DNA of 64,000 nucleotides from VBAU01 sp036005185 (GTDB taxonomy: Bacteria; Bacteroidota; Bacteroidia; Chitinophagales; Chitinophagaceae), in the NCBI GenBank assembly GCA_036005185.1, contig DASYQS010000064.1:1-64000 (forward strand). The letters run 5' to 3'. Numbering within the stretch: position 1 is the stretch's first letter; each line of letters opens with the position of its first letter. The notes beneath the pieces were generated by a model. That model saw nothing but the letters and a program-made list of their open reading frames with translations. It ran no database searches and was not told the DNA's origin. The translations under genes and the position numbers were made by a program. This document shows, one piece after another, positions 60,168 through 64,000 of this stretch.

Positions 60168-62579
60168 TTACCTATAAATACTCTCATTTGTGAGCGGTGT
60201 TGTCAGATTGCTCACATCACCTTTTGCCATTCTTATTCCATAAACAGGTCCGACTCCTGTATTTCGCCTGGCAATAAGTTTTACGGTAATAGATGTTTTT
60301 GATGCTGTCAGTTCTTTCGGAATAGGATAACCTATATCATAGAATTTATTCATTTTAAACTTGACTAAATCTTCCGTTCCTATTTTAACATCATTCACCA
60401 AAATGTCAAATATTCTTCCGCGGTTGTCGGAGCCCCAATAAGTACAAATCAGAGTATTTACATCAGATGGATCAACCTTCATAGTAAAAGCCAGGTAGCC
60501 GCTATCGCGGGTTGATCTCCATTTTCTTCCATGGCCGTCACCCGTTGCTATTTTATCTCCAACAAGATCATGATCTCTTTCCGGCTGCATTTCCCCAACA
60601 CGCAGCATATCAACCGTTTTATCTTCCAGTTCTTTTCGTTTTCTTTTTTCTTCCTCATATATCTTTTGCTGAACTGTCCATTCCTGTGGTGTAAATACAT
60701 CCCAGTAAACGCTATAATGTTCATTCACTGTTTGATTGAAAGCAACCAGCTTTACATCTTTTGGTGTTCCTGTACCCGCCGTTTGAAAGCTGAGTGAATC
60801 AATATTCGCGGGTTTTATCCATTGGTTTGGATCAGGACTTGATGTAACAAAAACCGGAATATCCTCCGGCTCTGGTTCCTTATCACCTAAAATGCCGGCT
60901 AATAAAGTCGGCCCGTAAAATATAGCTTTACGGTTTGGGTTATCGGGCATGCTCTCTGTATAGAAATGTGCAGCAGTTATAAATTCTATTTTGTCATTAT
61001 TTTTCCATTTACGCTTTAATTCAATGTAACCTTTATCATCGGCAGCAATGTTTTGTGATTGACCATTCATCTTCACCCGAACATCTTTTGCCCAATGGGG
61101 TTTGCGGATACGGATAGAAAATGACTTTGCTTTTGCTGTTGTGATTGTAAAAGTCGTTGTATTTGTAGCAGGTACATTCGATTCCTGTTTTATCCTAACC
61201 CCATTTTCTTTCCAGTTCAATTCTGAAGGGATGAAAAGATTTACATAAAGACTTCCATCTTTGCCACGGAAGTAAATACTCTCTCCGTACTTCACATGGT
61301 TTTCCATTCCAGAGCCAACGCAGCAGGTAAATGTATTGAACGGATTGCTGTAATTTTTTTTCCCTCCCATTCGTAAAGGAACAAAATAGGTGGTCATACC
61401 ATCAGAGTGTCTCTGCGATGCGAGTATATGATTATAAAGCGCCTTTTCATAATAATCCATCAACTGCGAAGAAGGATTAAGTACAAATAACTCCCTCGTT
61501 AGTTTCAACATGTTATAAGTATTGCAGGTTTCTGTTGTATTATCACTGAGTTTTTCACTTAATTTTCCGGGATCGCCTAAGTATTCATAATTGCTGTTGC
61601 CACCTGTAGCATAAGAATGATTATGAACTACGGTTTGCCAGAAAAAATCAGCAATGGCCAGATCTTTTTGATCGCCGGTTAGTTGATACCTACGGGCTGT
61701 TCCAATCACTTTTGGTATTTGTGTATTGGAATGTTTGCCGGGTAAAATATCTTTTCGTATGGCTAAAGAATCAAGAACTCTTCTATCATGAAAGCGGTAA
61801 GACAGATCGAGGTATTTTTTATTGTCGGTTAATGCATAGGTATTCACCAACACATCGTTCATGCCCCCATATTCAGTGACCAGCATTCTTTGAATTAAGG
61901 AATCACTGAGATTTTTTGTAAGGTTGTCGACCCAATCGGCCATGCCGATATTTATCTTCAATGCTTTTTCATTGTCGCAATACAGGTAAGCATCTACAAG
62001 CCCTGACATTATTTTATGGACGGTGTACCACGGCGACCATGCTCCATTCAAATCAAAACCTCTTGAGCGAATATTTCCTTTCGCCACCTCTGCCCATATG
62101 CTATCTTCTTTTGGAATGGCGCCAACGTAGCCCGTCTTTCTTGCTTTTTGTGTTTCTTCCAATTCATCAACAATATAATTCACTCTTTTACGAAATTCTT
62201 CATCACCCGTAGACGCATAATGCAAAGCGCAGGCAGATAGGTAATGGCCGAGTGTATGTCCCGCCAATCCGGAAGATTCCCATCCACCGTACTTAGCTGC
62301 CTTGGGTTGTAAACCTGCATGGGAACGGAAATCAGAAAGCAGCCTGTCTGGTTCAATTTTAAGCAGGTATTGAGCATCTGCTTCCATTGCTTTTTTAAAA
62401 GGACCTTCTAAGAGTTTTACGTCTTTTAAATTAAAGGCATAAGCTTTTATATCGGCTTTCTCTTTCACTTTCACTTTCTTATTTTTCCATTCGGGAGCAA
62501 GTGATTGGGCTTTTGTTGAGGAAGAAATAAAAACAATACAACAGAGTATAATTCCAGGAAGACATTGGAATCTCTTCAT
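60168..62579 (-). CDS. Secreted GH127/GH146-type beta-L-arabinofuranosidase
   Basis: An 803-residue exported enzyme (signal about 1-24). It has the (alpha/alpha)6 DUF1680 barrel with GGWESSGLAGHTLGHYLSA, YGGMNDVLVNTYALTDN and the zinc/catalytic set Glu-x-Cys in TTETCNTYNM and Cys-Cys in FTCCVGSGMENH. A C-terminal DUF4986-like beta-sandwich follows. This layout is closer to GH146 than to the first GH127 in the window. GH146 enzymes cleave beta-L-arabinofuranosides of arabinan or related chains. It is divergent from the partial gene at 62958. Confidence 0.88.
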   Translation of the reverse strand: MKRFQCLPGIILCCIVFISSSTKAQSLAPEWKNKKVKVKEKADIKAYAFNLKDVKLLEGPFKKAMEADAQYLLKIEPDRLLSDFRSHAGLQPKAAKYGGWESSGLAGHTLGHYLSACALHYASTGDEEFRKRVNYIVDELEETQKARKTGYVGAIPKEDSIWAEVAKGNIRSRGFDLNGAWSPWYTVHKIMSGLVDAYLYCDNEKALKINIGMADWVDNLTKNLSDSLIQRMLVTEYGGMNDVLVNTYALTDNKKYLDLSYRFHDRRVLDSLAIRKDILPGKHSNTQIPKVIGTARRYQLTGDQKDLAIADFFWQTVVHNHSYATGGNSNYEYLGDPGKLSEKLSDNTTETCNTYNMLKLTRELFVLNPSSQLMDYYEKALYNHILASQRHSDGMTTYFVPLRMGGKKNYSNPFNTFTCCVGSGMENHVKYGESIYFRGKDGSLYVNLFIPSELNWKENGVRIKQESNVPATNTTTFTITTAKAKSFSIRIRKPHWAKDVRVKMNGQSQNIAADDKGYIELKRKWKNNDKIEFITAAHFYTESMPDNPNRKAIFYGPTLLAGILGDKEPEPEDIPVFVTSSPDPNQWIKPANIDSLSFQTAGTGTPKDVKLVAFNQTVNEHYSVYWDVFTPQEWTVQQKIYEEEKRKRKELEDKTVDMLRVGEMQPERDHDLVGDKIATGDGHGRKWRSTRDSGYLAFTMKVDPSDVNTLICTYWGSDNRGRIFDILVNDVKIGTEDLVKFKMNKFYDIGYPIPKELTASKTSITVKLIARRNTGVGPVYGIRMAKGDVSNLTTPLTNESIYR

Positions 62580-62957
62580 ACCATTTATATTTTTTTAAGA
62601 AGTGGATGAATTTAAAATAAAACTACGATAGGCGGCAGGAACTGACTATTCATTTATTCACTTAAACTTACCCGATTTTAAGCAAAAATCTTTTTAGAAA
62701 AAGGAATAAGAAGATTGTTACAGTGAAAATGATTGCGGTTAAAAATTGTAAAATTCGGGGTAAAATGTTTTGATTGATTAGTTGTTTATGTGTCTACCTT
62801 TAATTCGAGAATAGCAAGTAATCGTATTGATCGTTAATGAAAGAGATAGTTCGAAAATTAAAGTTAAGTAAAGAAAAGTTTCTCTTAAGCAGCAATCAAA
62901 GTCAATAGCCTGCAACCTAAAGTTGTAGGCTATCTTTATTCAACTAATTGATACATT
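62580..62957. other. Divergent region with a strong hairpin near the downstream start
   Basis: About 380 bases between a minus-strand arabinofuranosidase and a plus-strand enzyme. It contains a terminator-like hairpin at 62905-62933, 25 bases before the next start codon. Nothing else is clear. Confidence 0.5.
62905..62933 (+). terminator. Hairpin upstream of the last gene (terminator or attenuator)
   Basis: A 12-bp stem ATAGCCTGCAAC / GTTGTAGGCTAT (one G-U pair) around CTAAA, followed by CTTTATT. No plus-strand gene ends upstream, so it may attenuate the leader of the gene that starts at 62958 or end a small RNA. Confidence 0.5.
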
Positions 62958-64000
62958 ATGAGGAAATTTATTTTCTTTTTATTTGCCAATGCTTTTGTCC
63001 TTTATGTTTTTTCCCAGGATGTTTCTATAACAAAGGGATGGAAGTTTAAAACAGGTGACGACTCAACTGCATGGGCGTCTGCTTCTCTTGATGAAAAAGA
63101 CTGGAAAGCAATTGAAGTAGGCAAGCCATGGGAAATGCAGGGCTATACTGATTATGATGGTTTTGGCTGGTATCGTTTGCATGTGCTTATTCCGTCCTCT
63201 ATCAAAGAAAAATCTTTTCTAAAAGACAGTTTGCGTATTGATTTGGGACAGGTAGGCTCCGGTGATGAGGTTTACCTGAATGGAAAATTGATTGGCCGAA
63301 ATGCCCGTCGAAGTTCCAATATTAAAACAGGACGTCGTGGTCCGCGTTCTTATCTTATTGCAGCCAATGATCCTGCTATTTTATGGGATAAAGAAAATGT
63401 AATTGCAATAAGAGTATGGAACAATAATGGACCCGGAGGTTTATTGGCGGGCGATTATGCAATCAATATCGTTGACGTAACTGATCTTGCCACAATCAAT
63501 ACCGATAACAGTTTTGTTTTTAATGGTAACAATGAAATAACAAAAAAAATTCTTTTGCAATCCAATTACGATAACTATGATTACAAAGGGAAGCTGACAG
63601 TTTCCATTATAGATCCGGAAACCGGCAAACAAATTTTTAAGAAAGAAGCAGATGCTGGTTTTTCTAAAACAAACTCCTTTGAATATGTTTTTAAAAATAC
63701 TCTTCCTGAAAACAAATCTTACATCATTCAGTATAATTATATAGAAACAAGAACAGGAAAGCAAATCAATAAAACAGAAACCTCGCCTTATTTGCTTACT
63801 CCAAAAGTTTCTGCCCGGCCTCGCATTAATGGTCCTGATATATTTGGTGCCAGGCCGGAACGTCCTTTTCAATATAAAATCCCGGCATCGGGTGAAAAGC
63901 CCGTACAATATGCTGTAAAAAATTTACCGCAAGGTTTGAAAGTGGATGCAACTACAGGAATCATTACGGGAACGGTAAATAAAAAAGGCACCTATAAAGT
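62958..64000 (+). CDS. Secreted sugar-active enzyme, N-terminal part (GH2-type jelly roll plus Ig-like domain)
   Basis: The first 347 residues of a gene cut by the window end. After a signal (ending VFSQ), residues 22-160 form a GH2-type sugar-binding jelly roll (LGQVGSGDEVYLNGKLIG). Residues 160-270 are beta-rich, and from about 280 a putative Ig-like segment begins (RPRINGPDIFGARPERPFQY, then NLPQGLKVDATTGIITG). In Bacteroidota this segment often precedes a GH27-type alpha-galactosidase barrel. The catalytic domain lies outside the window, so the activity is a guess. It is divergent to the GH146-type gene. Confidence 0.7.
   Translation, partial: MRKFIFFLFANAFVLYVFSQDVSITKGWKFKTGDDSTAWASASLDEKDWKAIEVGKPWEMQGYTDYDGFGWYRLHVLIPSSIKEKSFLKDSLRIDLGQVGSGDEVYLNGKLIGRNARRSSNIKTGRRGPRSYLIAANDPAILWDKENVIAIRVWNNNGPGGLLAGDYAINIVDVTDLATINTDNSFVFNGNNEITKKILLQSNYDNYDYKGKLTVSIIDPETGKQIFKKEADAGFSKTNSFEYVFKNTLPENKSYIIQYNYIETRTGKQINKTETSPYLLTPKVSARPRINGPDIFGARPERPFQYKIPASGEKPVQYAVKNLPQGLKVDATTGIITGTVNKKGTYK

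Noticed and set aside
59894..60187. Longer 97-residue frame overlapping the small membrane gene
   Set aside because: It overlaps the GH146-type gene and gives no better protein than the 66-residue frame from ATG 60099.
63441..63908. 155-residue minus-strand frame inside the last gene
   Set aside because: It is a shadow of the plus-strand enzyme, which has a signal peptide and clear domains.
1..64000. tRNA, rRNA, CRISPR array or insertion sequence
   Set aside because: I found no cloverleaf, conserved rRNA segment, regularly spaced repeat or transposase reading frame.

Overview
This AT-rich window comes from a member of the Bacteroidota, most likely a Chitinophagaceae-type soil or plant-associated species. 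That placement rests on gene content: an ECF sigma factor paired with a beta-barrel protein, TlpA-type thioredoxins, YHS proteins, DUF1622, lipoproteins with short lipoboxes, many secreted glycosidases of Bacteroidota type, and frequent TTG/GTG starts. It is an inference; no rRNA or marker gene is present. I see no tRNA, rRNA, CRISPR array or insertion sequence.

Layout. (1) 1-5.1 kb, plus strand: the end of a GlcG/HbpS-like gene, a secreted SMP-30-type lactonase with an N-terminal jelly roll, a DM13 lipoprotein, a tight SDR/P-loop-kinase pair, a stand-alone CoaB domain and a secreted HExxH protein. (2) 5.1-16.9 kb, an unbroken minus-strand run: GMC oxidoreductase, DUF1622, DUF5694, a broken second DUF1622 copy, alpha/beta hydrolase, EthD, aquaporin, a two-domain VOC protein, an outer-membrane protein, an unusual zinc-site/subtilase/glycogen-binding fusion, and a membrane redox cluster with a heme-type membrane domain fused to a Rieske domain. 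The 5.9-9.1 kb part carries five copies of a short CTCC/GGAG palindrome, four of them translated in frame inside genes. (3) 17-22.2 kb, plus strand: YHS, TlpA, TMEM175, ECF sigma factor with a barrel protein, and a lactonase-like lipoprotein. (4) 22.3-32.8 kb, minus strand: an alpha-glucan set (Crp/Fnr regulator, GH57, SDR, TlpA, GH63, debranching enzyme, acyl-CoA dehydrogenase-like protein) headed by an atypical thioredoxin. (5) 33.1-37 kb, plus strand: YHS, DoxX, DinB, NRDE, ATP-grasp, LysE, facing a large PAS/GAF sigma-54 activator. The intergenic region at 32.8-33.1 kb holds a candidate sigma-54 promoter and a pair of strong dyads. (6) 41.2-64 kb: a secreted saccharolytic and proteolytic locus containing GH127, M1 peptidase, dipeptidyl peptidase IV, a hydroxyproline-type DHDPS homologue, 4-hydroxyproline epimerase, a 932-residue protein of unknown function, M61 peptidase, GH51, GH31, a GH127/GH146-type enzyme and the start of another sugar-active enzyme.

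The most interesting hypothesis is that region 6 is an integrated locus for plant hydroxyproline-rich glycoproteins (extensins). Beta-L-arabinofuranosidases and GH51 would strip the arabinosides, proline-tolerant peptidases would open the backbone, and two hydroxyproline enzymes would channel the freed amino acid toward 2-oxoglutarate. No SusC/SusD pair lies in the window. The two oxidative steps of the hydroxyproline pathway are also absent here, so this remains a testable inference.
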